DNA from: Treponema pectinovorum
Lineage (GTDB): Bacteria > Spirochaetota > Spirochaetia > Treponematales > Treponemataceae
Length of the DNA: 64,000 bases
Direction: 5' to 3'
NCBI RefSeq assembly: GCF_900497595.1
Contig: NZ_UFQO01000003.1
Span: forward strand, 373,532 to 437,531
In this document: piece by piece, positions 1-8,112 of the stretch
How positions within the stretch are numbered: the first letter of the stretch is position 1
Layout: each line of letters starts with the position of its first letter
The notes under the pieces: model-generated
The model's input: only the letters and a program-made list of their open reading frames with translations
Databases searched by the model: none
Told to the model about the DNA's origin: nothing
Program-made: the position numbers and the translations under genes

Positions 1-83
1 ACTGGAGAATGCCAAGCGATGCAAGTGCAAAACTGTGGCTGGATGCTGTGGAAGAATTGGAAAAAGAAATCTTAAAATCGTAG
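1..83 (+). CDS. C-terminal end of an unidentified protein (partial)
   Basis: An open frame enters from the left edge and ends at TAG 81-83. It reads as a charged helical tail ending in LEKEILKS. The other two forward frames have no comparable protein-like character. It converges on the arginase gene with only 7 bp between stop codons. The tail is too short to assign to a family. Confidence 0.45.
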   Translation, partial: WRMPSDASAKLWLDAVEELEKEILKS

Positions 84-90
84 ATTTTTT

Positions 91-1002
91 TTAATACAGT
101 GTTTCGCCTAAAAGCCGTGCTATAAGTTGAACTGCCATGACTGCGGTTTCGTTTCTTACGTCGAGTATAGGATTAACCTCTACAACTTCCATCGACTCTA
201 CAAGACCCAAAGAACTCATTTCTTCCATAAGTAAGAGCGCTTCTCTGTATGTAAGCCCACCAGGCACTGGCACTCCTGTTCCCGGTGCTATGCTTGGATC
301 TAGCGAATCCATATCAAAACTAACATGAACGCAGTCGCAATGTGTCCTAAAAAATCTTTTTACTTTTTTTATTATTTCGTCAAGACCACAGCGATCTATG
401 TCGCTAATTGTAAAAACTGTAACTCCTGCCTTATGCATTAGTTCTTTTTCTTTTGGATCTAAATCGCGAATTCCGACAAAGCAGATATTTTTTGGGTCGA
501 TTTTTCGCTCTGGTTCGTAAAGCTTTACAAGCTCTTCTAATCCGTATCCTGCGCATGCTGCCAAGCATTGCCCATGAATGTTTCCTGTTATAGAAATATC
601 CGCAGTGTTAAAATCTCCGTGCGCATCTACGTAAAGAACTCCCAGTTTTTTGCCAGATTTTTTACAGCTTGCGTTTAATCCTGCAACCGAACCCAAAACG
701 ATGGAATGATCGCCACCCAAAACAAGCGGAAATTCGCCTTTGTTTTTTGAAAGTTCAACTTTTTGCGCAACTTGCTCGCAAACTTTTACAATCGGTTTTA
801 GATATTTTGCATTGGGATTATCTCCTACTTCCGCATATTCTTGTGGCAGGATATCCATCTGCTCTTTATCCGAAATTACATTTAAAGAAAGGGATTCAAG
901 TTTGTTTCTAAGACCTGCCAAACGGATTGCAGAAGGTCCCATGTCGCTTCCGTGGCGTTTTCCGCCGTAATCAAGTGGAACTTCAATTATGTGCACATTC
1001 AT
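91..1002 (-). CDS. rocF: Arginase
   Basis: Predicted cytoplasmic arginase, hydrolysing L-arginine to ornithine and urea with a binuclear Mn centre. The 303 residues match the usual length of bacterial RocF. Visible family motifs are MGPSAIR near the N-terminus, GGDHS, DAHGDFN followed by GNIHG, SFDMDSLDP, and the C-terminal VEVNPILD. The His and Asp residues of GGDHS, DAHxD and DxD are the family's metal ligands, and all are present. The GNIHG segment and VEVNPILD tail favour true arginase over agmatinase or formimidoylglutamase. AGGAAG precedes the ATG at a normal distance. The gene is monocistronic and faces the partial gene at the window edge. Arginine biosynthesis genes (argJBD) lie 60 kb away in the same window, so the cell apparently both makes and degrades arginine. 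Confidence 0.88.
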   Translation of the reverse strand: MNVHIIEVPLDYGGKRHGSDMGPSAIRLAGLRNKLESLSLNVISDKEQMDILPQEYAEVGDNPNAKYLKPIVKVCEQVAQKVELSKNKGEFPLVLGGDHSIVLGSVAGLNASCKKSGKKLGVLYVDAHGDFNTADISITGNIHGQCLAACAGYGLEELVKLYEPERKIDPKNICFVGIRDLDPKEKELMHKAGVTVFTISDIDRCGLDEIIKKVKRFFRTHCDCVHVSFDMDSLDPSIAPGTGVPVPGGLTYREALLLMEEMSSLGLVESMEVVEVNPILDVRNETAVMAVQLIARLLGETLY

Positions 1003-1102
1003 GCTTCCTATGATACTGATTTAGAAAGTTAAAATGCAAGAGAGTTTTATAAATTAAAACGCAGCCGAAATCTATGCAAAATCTCCTTTTGATATTCCTC
1101 GC

Positions 1103-1131
1103 TTGAACTGGTTTTATTTCTGCTTTAAAAT
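1103..1131 (+). promoter_or_regulatory. Promoter of the lipid kinase gene (leaderless type)
   Basis: TTGAAC (1103-1108), a 17-nt spacer and TAAAAT (1126-1131). The ATG at 1138 starts only 6 nt after the -10 box, so transcription would begin at or next to the start codon. No Shine-Dalgarno sequence could fit. Confidence 0.6.
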
Positions 1132-1137
1132 CAAACT

Positions 1138-2058
1138 ATGTACTACTTTATAGTGAACGAATACGGCGGTTCAGGGCAGGCGCGCAGAACTTGGGAGCGA
1201 GTTCAATCTGTTTTGGACGAACAAAAAATAAAATATCAAAAATTTGTGCCAGAATGCAAAGGTTATTCCGCTGTTCTGGCAGAGCATATTTCAGAACTGG
1301 AAGACGACGACATTCGCCTAGTAGTTGTTGGCGGCGACGGAACTGTAAACGAGGTTTTGAATGGAATACGAAGTTTTGAGCGAATAAAATTTGGCGTAAT
1401 TCCGACAGGTTCTGGCAACGATTTTTGCCGTGGCTTAAAACTTCCACTAAAAGATGTAGAAAAAATTACGCGAATGATTTTATCTTCAAAACAAACAAAA
1501 AATATAGATTTAGGAATAGTGAGTTCTGGAGGCAGGCGAAGAATTTTTGCAATATCGTCTGGCTTTGGGCTGAATGCAATCGTTGGAACAGGAATAAATA
1601 CTTCCAAGATAAAAGTTTTTATGAACAAGCTTCACTTAAATTCAATGAGTTATGCACTACTGACAATAAAAACATTGTTTTCGATGAAAACCTGTAATTT
1701 TAAATTGAGTTTTAACGGCGAACCTTTGCAGGAGTTTGACAGAGCGATATTTTTGGCAGCGATGAATTTTCCGTGCGAGGGCGGTGGAGTTCCAATGGCG
1801 CCAAATGCGACAGCGAACGACGGCAAATTGAGTTTTACGCTTGCGGCGAGAATTCCCAAATGGAAGTGTTTTTTTGCGTTTCCATTTCTTCTGGCAGCAA
1901 AACAGCATTTAATCAAAGGCTTTTTTACAAGAGATGCAAAAACTTTGGATGTTTTTTCTTCGCCAGCAACAATAAGCCACACGGACGGCGAACTTTTTGG
2001 CAATTTGGAAAAAATCCATTATGAATGTCTTCCACAAAAATTAAAATTGCTTATTTAA
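1138..2058 (+). CDS. Diacylglycerol kinase / YegS-BmrU family lipid kinase
   Basis: Predicted lipid kinase of the DAGK catalytic family, which phosphorylates diacylglycerol or a related lipid at the membrane using ATP. The N-terminal IVNEYGGSG corresponds to the family's IVNPxxGxG nucleotide-binding strand. VVGGDGTVNEVLNG lies at about residues 62-75 and IPTGSGNDFCRG about 30 residues later; both are hallmark motifs. The C-terminal half contains the expected DGKLSFTLA and HTDGE elements of the beta-sandwich domain. The 306 residues are full length. The gene stands alone, convergent with the DUF4340 gene and separated from it by a mosaic repeat. The ATG is placed 6 nt after a -10 box, implying a leaderless message. 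The exact lipid substrate cannot be read from sequence. Confidence 0.85.
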   Translation: MYYFIVNEYGGSGQARRTWERVQSVLDEQKIKYQKFVPECKGYSAVLAEHISELEDDDIRLVVVGGDGTVNEVLNGIRSFERIKFGVIPTGSGNDFCRGLKLPLKDVEKITRMILSSKQTKNIDLGIVSSGGRRRIFAISSGFGLNAIVGTGINTSKIKVFMNKLHLNSMSYALLTIKTLFSMKTCNFKLSFNGEPLQEFDRAIFLAAMNFPCEGGGVPMAPNATANDGKLSFTLAARIPKWKCFFAFPFLLAAKQHLIKGFFTRDAKTLDVFSSPATISHTDGELFGNLEKIHYECLPQKLKLLI

Positions 2059-2087
2059 CAAGCACAAAAAGCAGAACTTGCATTTTA

Positions 2088-2312
2088 TAAATTGGGCGGC
2101 TTTTTGCTGCTCCACTTCGTTTCGCAAAAATCGGGCTTTGCACCCTTCGCTAACGCTCATCGTCCTCGTCGCTTTGCTCCTGCGGTCGACGGCAGTGCCG
2201 CCACTCCAACCCCTTGCTGCTGTAAGCTCGCAGGCGGGCAGCGGGGCTACAAGTAGACCCTGCCGCATTCGTCGCACATGAGGTGCGACCTACAAGCAAT
2301 GCTGACAGTTTT
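2088..2312 (+). repeat. Mosaic intergenic repeat, copy A
   Basis: A GC-richer non-coding stretch fills the gap between the convergent lipid kinase and DUF4340 genes. Its left end (TTGGGCGGCTTTTTGCT, then CCAC, then TCGTTTCGCAAAAATC) and its right end (AGGTGCG, CCTACA, ATGCTGACAGTTTTG) both recur, inverted, in the copy at 46195-46432. An internal 18-mer, CCCTTCGCTAACGCTCAT (about 2143-2160), recurs exactly at about 59433-59450. Open frames across it look non-protein-like. Confidence 0.65.
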
Positions 2313-2329
2313 GGAGTATTTTCTGTATT

Positions 2330-2902
2330 CTATTCTTTTAGAACAGGCATCTGTTCGTTTGGATTTTCTTGTGGTTTTTCTTGCAAATTGTTTTCAACTT
2401 TCATTTTTAAGTCTTCTGCTTTTACAGAAAAAATTGAGCGTAGATTTCCTGTTGAAAGTTGTGTTTCTGGTGAACCGTCAATTTGAATATAAGCTGTGTT
2501 TGCAGCAGAACCAGATTTTCCGATATTCACTTTTCTTACGGTTTTTCCATTTTTTAATGCCGTCAATTCCATCGCAGTGTTGTCTAAAAATCCGTATCGT
2601 TCCAATTCGCTCGTTGCAGAAGAGCGGCTTATAATTCCCAATGTTTTTATCGAAGAAATTGCCTGTGTCAATTCCTGGACTTTTTTGTCGTCTGCCGCCT
2701 GTTTTTCATCGCCAACATACCAAAGTCCGCCCTCTAAAGAAAGTTTTATAATCCCGTCCTGATTTTTTATCTGGAGACAGTCTATTTTTTCTTTTAACTT
2801 GTATGTTTTTACAGGCGAGCGATTTGAAACTACAAGTTGAACCGCATATATCGCTGCAAGGATTGCAATCGCTGATAATAAAAATATTTTTCTCGATTTC
2901 AT
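2330..2902 (-). CDS. DUF4340 family protein of the Gld-type ABC operon
   Basis: A 190-residue protein with one N-terminal membrane helix (about residues 6-25) and a periplasmic remainder. The segments LKEKIDCLQIKNQDGIIKLS, LEGGLWYVGD and an ELERYGFLD-like stretch are characteristic of DUF4340, which typically follows GldG-like genes. The protein is shorter than many DUF4340 members and ends in a charged tail rich in Glu, Asn and Pro. It is the last gene of a four-gene minus-strand operon, 37 bp after the GldG-like gene. AGGAAA precedes the start. It probably works with the ABC complex at the inner membrane, but the role is not established. Confidence 0.72.
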   Translation of the reverse strand: MKSRKIFLLSAIAILAAIYAVQLVVSNRSPVKTYKLKEKIDCLQIKNQDGIIKLSLEGGLWYVGDEKQAADDKKVQELTQAISSIKTLGIISRSSATSELERYGFLDNTAMELTALKNGKTVRKVNIGKSGSAANTAYIQIDGSPETQLSTGNLRSIFSVKAEDLKMKVENNLQEKPQENPNEQMPVLKE

Positions 2903-2939
2903 CTTCTATATTTCCTTAAAATTTTGTCAATTTAATTTT

Positions 2940-4991
2940 CTAATTTTTTATTTCGCGCTCATCGTCTGGATTGTATTTCTGCCTGATTGCATTTTTTCTT
3001 GCATTGAATTTTAAAAGCGAAATCAAGCCTGCAAGGGCAACCAGAACAACAAGCCCAAACTGATTAAAATACTTTACAAATTGAACGAGTGCCCCATTTT
3101 TTGCGCGCAGAGTGTTTAAACTCAAGCCTTTTGTCCTCATGTTTGCAAGGTCGGCTTCGCCGTTCATATAGTCAATCGTGTTTCTTACAAACATTGCAAC
3201 TGGCTGCTTGCCACTTTCGTCCATCACCTGCCCTGTCGTTATTTTTGAAGTGCCAACCACAAAAACTTTTCCGTTTTGTACGCTCTTTGAATAGTGATTA
3301 CTAAAATTTACTTCTCCCGAAGTTTTTTGCTCTGGATTTTCTTCAAAAGCGCTTTTGAATTTTCCTTCTAATAAAACGGCAAGATTTTCACTTTTCATAG
3401 CAGAAGAATCAGCAGGTTTTCTTATCATCTGCGGAATTGCGGTAACCTTGTCCTGTAAAAGCCAGGATTTTTTTGAAGAGCGGGCGAGAATCGTAGTTTT
3501 TATGTCTTTGTCCTTTATCGCTTCGGAAACATCGATGGAACTATTTTGCAGCATTATTACATAACCCAGATTTTTTGTGATTGGATTTTTTCTGTCCATA
3601 TTTGACTTTTGCAAGAGCGGAGCAAAATACAGCGGAGTTGAGCCGGAACGTGCATCCTGATTTACATAGCAGTTTTCGTCCATTACATAATCGCTTCCGA
3701 CGGAAAGTCCATATTTTGAAAAGAGTTTTTCAAGTCCGGTTTCTGTTTTTTTGTATTGTGGCATTTCGTAGTATGCGGCTTGTCCCTGTGGAAGAATTTC
3801 TTCAAAGCTATCCGCAAAGAATACGAGATTTCCGCCCTGCATCAAAAACTGGTCTAATCTGTAAAGTTCTTCATCTTCAAATTTATCTTTTGGACCATTT
3901 ACAACTATGCATTTTATTCCAGAAGGAATTTCTTGTTTTAAGTTTAATTCTTTAAATTCGTATCTGTCGGAAATTATAGAGTTAAAAGTTGCCGCAGTTT
4001 GCTCGTAACCGTCTGTCTGTGCAAGTTCAAGTTCCCTATGGCCTTTTACATAACCAATCACATTCGGTTTAGAAACAAGGCTCTTTAAATTTTCTGCAAG
4101 GTCTTCTTCTAAAGTATCGAGCCCTGAAATTCCGTTCCCAAAAAAACTTCTGGTCATTCTTACGGGTAGCGTCCTGAAATTTCCGTCGTATTGGAGCACA
4201 AGACCTAAAATCGCATTTCCATCGCCGTCTTTAGAAGTCCAGTTAATGCTTTGTATTCCGTAGCGCTGTGAAAGTTGTGGAATTTCTTGTTCTGGCGGAT
4301 CTACAACTTCAAAGTCGATTCTATCCATATTTTTTTTGTTTACTTCTTTGTAAGCGGCAGAAACTGTCTGTTCAAGATTTTTAAAACCGCTTATGTTGAA
4401 TTGCGAGAGTTTTTTTGTTGAATAGAGCGTGAGTTTTGCTTTTCCTTTTAAACCTGCAAGTGCGGAAGTTGTGCTTATGAGGCGGCTCATTGCAGTTGTA
4501 AGCGAATATTCAAGTCCTTCAGAAGATGTTATTGAATCTATATTTTCTGTTCTGTCTGCATAACTTATGGTAAGTCCCATCCAGGCCTGTTTAAAGCCCA
4601 CTTCGTTATTTTTCAATTCTTGAATCTGTATTTGATTCAAACCGTAACCAGAGGCGATTTTTTGATTTTCATCTTTTTCCATATCAAAAAATTCTACGGA
4701 AAAATTGTGATTTGCAGCATTTTTGTATTCCTGCAAAAGATCTTTTATATAAGTGTCCACGCTGTTGTAAGGAGCTGGCAGATTTTTTGAAAAAAATACT
4801 TTTACAGAAAGCGGTTCTTCCAAAGTTTTTACAATCTGTTTGCTGGATTCAGAAAGCGAATACGAACGAGGAGATGTTAAATCCAGCCTAAAGTATGCTT
4901 TTGACATTACAAGATTTAAAAGAAGGATTGCAATCAGAGCGAGGATAAAATCGCTCTTTGGATTTTTTATGTAGTCGATAAATTTTTTCAT
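2940..4991 (-). CDS. GldG-like ABC transporter auxiliary protein
   Basis: A 683-residue protein with an N-terminal membrane helix (about residues 15-34), a large extracytoplasmic region and a C-terminal helix (about 648-668). The early segment RLDLTSPRSYSLSESSKQIVKTLEEPLSVKVFFS matches the start of the ABC-type uncharacterised transport domain (GldG). VNGPKDKFEDEELYRLDQFLMQGGNLVFF matches its GATase1-like core. It lies 2 bp from the permease gene, so the two are translationally coupled. The gliding-motility name comes from Bacteroidetes and does not imply gliding here. In spirochaetes the transported substrate is unknown. Confidence 0.8.
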   Translation of the reverse strand: MKKFIDYIKNPKSDFILALIAILLLNLVMSKAYFRLDLTSPRSYSLSESSKQIVKTLEEPLSVKVFFSKNLPAPYNSVDTYIKDLLQEYKNAANHNFSVEFFDMEKDENQKIASGYGLNQIQIQELKNNEVGFKQAWMGLTISYADRTENIDSITSSEGLEYSLTTAMSRLISTTSALAGLKGKAKLTLYSTKKLSQFNISGFKNLEQTVSAAYKEVNKKNMDRIDFEVVDPPEQEIPQLSQRYGIQSINWTSKDGDGNAILGLVLQYDGNFRTLPVRMTRSFFGNGISGLDTLEEDLAENLKSLVSKPNVIGYVKGHRELELAQTDGYEQTAATFNSIISDRYEFKELNLKQEIPSGIKCIVVNGPKDKFEDEELYRLDQFLMQGGNLVFFADSFEEILPQGQAAYYEMPQYKKTETGLEKLFSKYGLSVGSDYVMDENCYVNQDARSGSTPLYFAPLLQKSNMDRKNPITKNLGYVIMLQNSSIDVSEAIKDKDIKTTILARSSKKSWLLQDKVTAIPQMIRKPADSSAMKSENLAVLLEGKFKSAFEENPEQKTSGEVNFSNHYSKSVQNGKVFVVGTSKITTGQVMDESGKQPVAMFVRNTIDYMNGEADLANMRTKGLSLNTLRAKNGALVQFVKYFNQFGLVVLVALAGLISLLKFNARKNAIRQKYNPDDEREIKN

Positions 4992-4993
4992 GA

Positions 4994-5722
4994 TTATTCC
5001 TGTCCTCCTTTTATGCTTTTTACAGTGAGCAGGATAAAAATAAAGGTTAAGGATGCAAAGTAAACTATGTCGCGGCTGTCTATTATTCCACGGCTTATAG
5101 ATTCAAAATGATTTGATGCTGAAAGAAAGGCAACCGGCCTTACGAGAATTGCTGGTAAAAAAATTGCAAAGTTGCTTAAGAGCGTTAAAACAATGCAGAT
5201 TGAAAACGCAATAAAAAACGCCACGATTTGATTTTTTGTCGTTGAAGAAGCAAAAAGTCCTATTGAACAAAACGAGGCGAGCAATAAGAATGACCCCAAA
5301 TAACTTGCAATCATAGGTCCTACGTCGGGAGTTCCAAAAATAAAGCAGGTTAAAGCATAAAAAAGCGAAGGAGCAAGAAGGCTCAAGCCACAGATAAACG
5401 AAGCAAGAAATTTTCCTACCACAACTTGCGTAACTGTTACAGGAAGCGTCAAAAGCGTTTCTATCGATGTAGATTTTTTTTCTTCGGAAAACATTTTCAT
5501 CGTTAACGCTGGTATGAAAAACGAAAATAAAATTGGAAGCAGTGAAAAAAAGTTTCTAAGTTCTGCCCTGTTTGCAAGAAAAAATGTGTTAAAAAATAAA
5601 AAGCCAGACGCTCCCACAAAAAGTCCTGCAACTATGTATGCGATTGGACTTAAAAAATAAGACATAACTTCGCGCCCTGTTATTACAAAAATTGGATTTT
5701 TAGGTTTTGTTGAATCTTTCAT
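4994..5722 (-). CDS. ABC transporter permease, GldF/ABC-2 type
   Basis: A 242-residue membrane protein with about six predicted helices. The N-terminal ITGREVMSYFLSPIAYIVAG and the segment FFIPALTMKMFSEEKKSTSIETLLTLPVT are diagnostic of GldF-like ABC-2 permeases; the latter carries the conserved MRxxAEE-like loop here as MKMFSEEKK. It lies between the ATPase gene (10 bp upstream) and the GldG-like gene. It is the predicted membrane channel of the complex. Confidence 0.82.
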   Translation of the reverse strand: MKDSTKPKNPIFVITGREVMSYFLSPIAYIVAGLFVGASGFLFFNTFFLANRAELRNFFSLLPILFSFFIPALTMKMFSEEKKSTSIETLLTLPVTVTQVVVGKFLASFICGLSLLAPSLFYALTCFIFGTPDVGPMIASYLGSFLLLASFCSIGLFASSTTKNQIVAFFIAFSICIVLTLLSNFAIFLPAILVRPVAFLSASNHFESISRGIIDSRDIVYFASLTFIFILLTVKSIKGGQE

Positions 5723-5732
5723 CTTATTCCCC

Positions 5733-6668
5733 TTATTCTTCTGTCAATGAATGGAAGATATCTTCTAAAGAATTGCGCCTTATAGAAAGCTCATAAAGAT
5801 TTAAACCTGCTGCATTCACAGCCTTTGAAATTGCAGGTCTTATTTCTTTATCATTTTTTACTGCTACAATGGCTGTTGCACAGTTTTCTTCTGGAATTTC
5901 GTCTGGAGTTTCCTGTGTTATTTCGCCTGCAAAATCAACTTTGCTTAAAACTTCTGCTAATTCTTTAAAATTGCAGCCGCCTGCCTGTACCAAAACCGTT
6001 GCAGAACTTCCGTAACGGCTTCTTAAATCTTTTGTAGGGCTATCTGCAACTAATTTTCCGCCAGAAATTATTATTACGCGGTCACAGAGAGTTTCCACTT
6101 CTCCCAAGATGTGTGTAGAAATTATTACGGTTCTCGTTTTGCCGATTTCTTTTATCAACGCACGCACTTCTCCAATCTGATTTGGATCGAGCCCAGAAGT
6201 TGGTTCGTCTAGTATCAAGATTTCTGGATTATTCATTAAAGCGTGTGCTAAACCGACTCTCTGTCTGTATCCACGGCTTAATTCCGCTATGCTTTTGTGC
6301 ATGACTTCTTTTAAGCCACATTCCTTACACAAAACAGGAATCTTTTCCTCAGGATTTTGATTTTGCATCTGCGCCACATATTTCAGATAATCTTCTACGA
6401 GCATTTCGCTGTAAAGCGGAGCACTTTCTGGCATGTAGCCAATCTTTTTTTTGCATTGGACGCTGTTTTCTTCTATATTGACTCCGTCGATTTTTATTGT
6501 TCCAGAACTAGGTTTTAAAAAACCTGTAACCATACGCATAGTTGTGGATTTTCCAGCACCATTAGGACCTAAAAGACCCACAATCTGTCCAGTCGGAATT
6601 GAAAAACTTATCGAGTCGACAGCTTTAAAAGTTCCAAATTGCTTGGACAAGGCAGAAACTTCTATCAT
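5733..6668 (-). CDS. ABC transporter ATP-binding protein, GldA type
   Basis: A 311-residue ATPase energising the adjacent permease. It shows Walker A GPNGAGKST (about residues 34-42), the ABC signature as LSRGYRQR rather than LSGGQ, Walker B ILILDEPTSGLDP and an H-loop IISTHILGE. The extra C-terminal domain of about 90 residues is normal for the GldA/NatA/CcmA-like subgroup. It is the first gene of the operon (ATPase, permease, GldG-like, DUF4340). GGGGGA precedes the start, and a 7-bp stem-loop (6689-6714) lies in the presumed 5' untranslated region. Confidence 0.85.
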   Translation of the reverse strand: MIEVSALSKQFGTFKAVDSISFSIPTGQIVGLLGPNGAGKSTTMRMVTGFLKPSSGTIKIDGVNIEENSVQCKKKIGYMPESAPLYSEMLVEDYLKYVAQMQNQNPEEKIPVLCKECGLKEVMHKSIAELSRGYRQRVGLAHALMNNPEILILDEPTSGLDPNQIGEVRALIKEIGKTRTVIISTHILGEVETLCDRVIIISGGKLVADSPTKDLRSRYGSSATVLVQAGGCNFKELAEVLSKVDFAGEITQETPDEIPEENCATAIVAVKNDKEIRPAISKAVNAAGLNLYELSIRRNSLEDIFHSLTEE

Positions 6669-6688
6669 TTTTCCCCCAAATATTTAAA

Positions 6689-6714
6689 CAAAGGCAGAAA
6701 TTCTCCAGCCTTTG
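6689..6714 (-). repeat. Stem-loop in the leader of the Gld-type operon
   Basis: CAAAGGC (6689-6695) and GCCTTTG (6708-6714) form a perfect 7-bp inverted repeat with a 12-nt loop, ending about 20 nt before the ATPase start codon. No U-tract follows on the minus strand, so it is not an intrinsic terminator. Its function is unknown. Confidence 0.4.
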
Positions 6715-6772
6715 ATTTTTTATTGAATGATATAAATATAACAAAAACTTTGTTTTTTGGTTACCCGTTTGA

Positions 6773-6801
6773 TTGTTCAAATTCTATGCTTCAATTATAA
6801 T
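6773..6801 (+). promoter_or_regulatory. Promoter of the COG2426-like gene (leaderless type)
   Basis: TTGTTC (6773-6778), a 17-nt spacer and a perfect TATAAT (6796-6801). The only sensible start, ATG 6808, begins 6 nt after the -10 box. This implies a transcript with essentially no 5' untranslated region. Confidence 0.65.
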
Positions 6802-6807
6802 CGCCAC

Positions 6808-7332
6808 ATGTTTAAGATTTTTTTGATTGTTTTTTTTATTTCTATGGTTCCGCTCATTGAGTTGAGAGGTGCAATTCCTGTTGGTGTTGCACTCTTTTCT
6901 GTTTTTTTGAATGTTGCAGAGGGGCAGACTCTTCCTGTTAAATATATAGTTTTGATAAATTTGGTTTCTATGATTGGCAATATGCTTCCTGTTCCATTTA
7001 TCTATTTTTTTGCACGAAAGGTTCTTGAATGGGGTGCAGATAAAAAAGTGATAGGACCTGTTTTTTCGTTTTTTTTAATTAGAGGAAGCCATGCCGGAAA
7101 AAAACTTGAAGAAAAAGCGGGGCGAGGCCTGTTTTTTGCGCTTATGCTTTTTGTGGGAATTCCATTGCCAGGAACTGGAGCGTGGACAGGAACTCTTGCA
7201 GCGAGCCTTTTGGATATGAAGCCAAAGCAAACTGTTCTTTCTGTTTTAGCAGGGGTTTTTATTGCCGCGATAATAATGACTTTGGCAAGCTGCGGCCTTT
7301 TGGGTGCAATAAGCGTATTATTTTTAAAGTAG
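6808..7332 (+). CDS. Small multi-drug export (COG2426) family membrane protein
   Basis: A hydrophobic protein of about 174 residues with four or five predicted membrane helices. The segment MVPLIELRGAIPVG is the hallmark of the COG2426/Sm_multidrug_ex family, and GIPLPGTGAWTGTLAASLL is its second conserved loop. The frame extends further upstream to 6757, but that extension overlaps the -35 and -10 boxes and is not hydrophobic, so the start is set at ATG 6808. The gene converges with the ThiQ-like ATPase, with 5 bp between stop codons. The family name is historical; transport has not been generally demonstrated. Confidence 0.75.
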   Translation: MFKIFLIVFFISMVPLIELRGAIPVGVALFSVFLNVAEGQTLPVKYIVLINLVSMIGNMLPVPFIYFFARKVLEWGADKKVIGPVFSFFLIRGSHAGKKLEEKAGRGLFFALMLFVGIPLPGTGAWTGTLAASLLDMKPKQTVLSVLAGVFIAAIIMTLASCGLLGAISVLFLK

Positions 7333-7337
7333 AATTT

Positions 7338-8012
7338 TTACTGCATAAGCTCTTCGCTAAAGTCTTTTGCTAAGCCCTGCCAGACAATTTTGCCGCTTTT
7401 TAAAAGAATGATTTTATCGCTTACCTGCTTTGCTTCTGCAATGTCGTGAGTAACCATTATCCCTGTAAAACCAATTTCTTTTTGTAGTGTTCGAATTTCT
7501 TGTGCGAGTTTTTTTCTTAAAGGTGCATCTAGCGCAGAAAGTGGCTCGTCAAATAAAACTAATCGAGGTTTTACTATCAAGGTACGGGCAAGGCTTACCC
7601 TTTGTGCTTCGCCACCGCTTAAAGTTTCTGGAGAACGTTTTGAAAATCCATCTAAGTTGAATTTTTTTAAGAATTCATTTGCTTGTAATCGCGCATCTTT
7701 CTTTTTTATACCTTGACAGACTAAACCATAGGCAACGTTGTCTTCTACTGTAAGGTGTGCAAAAAGACTTGGACTTTGAAAAACCATTCCAATTCCACGC
7801 TCGCGAATTTTTACTGATGAAATATCTTTTTTGTCGAGAAAAAGTTTTGCTCCATCGCATTTTTCAAGACCTGCTATTATTCTTAGGAGTGTGGATTTTC
7901 CTGAACCAGAAGACCCTAAAATGGTTGTCATCGTCGATTTTTCGCATTCAAGACTAGCGTCGAGAGTAAAGTCGTTCCATTCCTTTTTTAAATTCATTGC
8001 TTTAAAGTACAT
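7338..8012 (-). CDS. thiQ: Thiamine ABC transporter ATP-binding protein
   Basis: A 224-residue ABC ATPase with Walker A GSSGSGKST (about residues 33-41), Q-loop VFQSPSLFAHLTV, signature LSGGEAQR, Walker B LVLFDEPLSALD and H-loop VTHDIAEA. The length and lack of a C-terminal TOBE domain fit ThiQ better than the longer FbpC-like iron or putrescine ATPases. It is the third gene of the thiB-thiP-thiQ set controlled by the TPP riboswitch. A 100-bp gap with a 10-bp inverted repeat separates it from thiP. No clear Shine-Dalgarno sequence precedes ATG 8012; an in-frame ATG five codons later is an alternative start. The thiamine assignment rests on the operon and riboswitch. Confidence 0.75.
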   Translation of the reverse strand: MYFKAMNLKKEWNDFTLDASLECEKSTMTTILGSSGSGKSTLLRIIAGLEKCDGAKLFLDKKDISSVKIRERGIGMVFQSPSLFAHLTVEDNVAYGLVCQGIKKKDARLQANEFLKKFNLDGFSKRSPETLSGGEAQRVSLARTLIVKPRLVLFDEPLSALDAPLRKKLAQEIRTLQKEIGFTGIMVTHDIAEAKQVSDKIILLKSGKIVWQGLAKDFSEELMQ

Positions 8013-8055
8013 AATTGTTTTGTCTACAAAAAAACTTAGCCCCGATTGCGTCGGA

Positions 8056-8089
8056 AATAAGCCGCTGTTTTTTATTTTTGCGGCTTATT
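8056..8089 (-). repeat. Inverted repeat between thiP and thiQ
   Basis: AATAAGCCGC (8056-8065) and GCGGCTTATT (8080-8089) form a perfect 10-bp stem with a 14-nt A/T-rich loop. On the minus strand it is not followed by a U-tract, so it is a stable intercistronic hairpin rather than a classic terminator. It may affect mRNA stability or relative expression of thiQ. Confidence 0.5.
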
Positions 8090-8112
8090 GGAGCAAAAGC
8101 GGGTCGTAACAT

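Noticed and set aside
2278-2634. Plus-strand open frame of 118 codons opposite the DUF4340 gene
   Set aside because: It starts in a repeat and runs antisense to a convincing gene; Phe/Leu-rich shadow composition.
2940-6668. Gliding motility function for the Gld-like operon
   Set aside because: The names come from Bacteroidetes homologues; nothing in this window indicates gliding.
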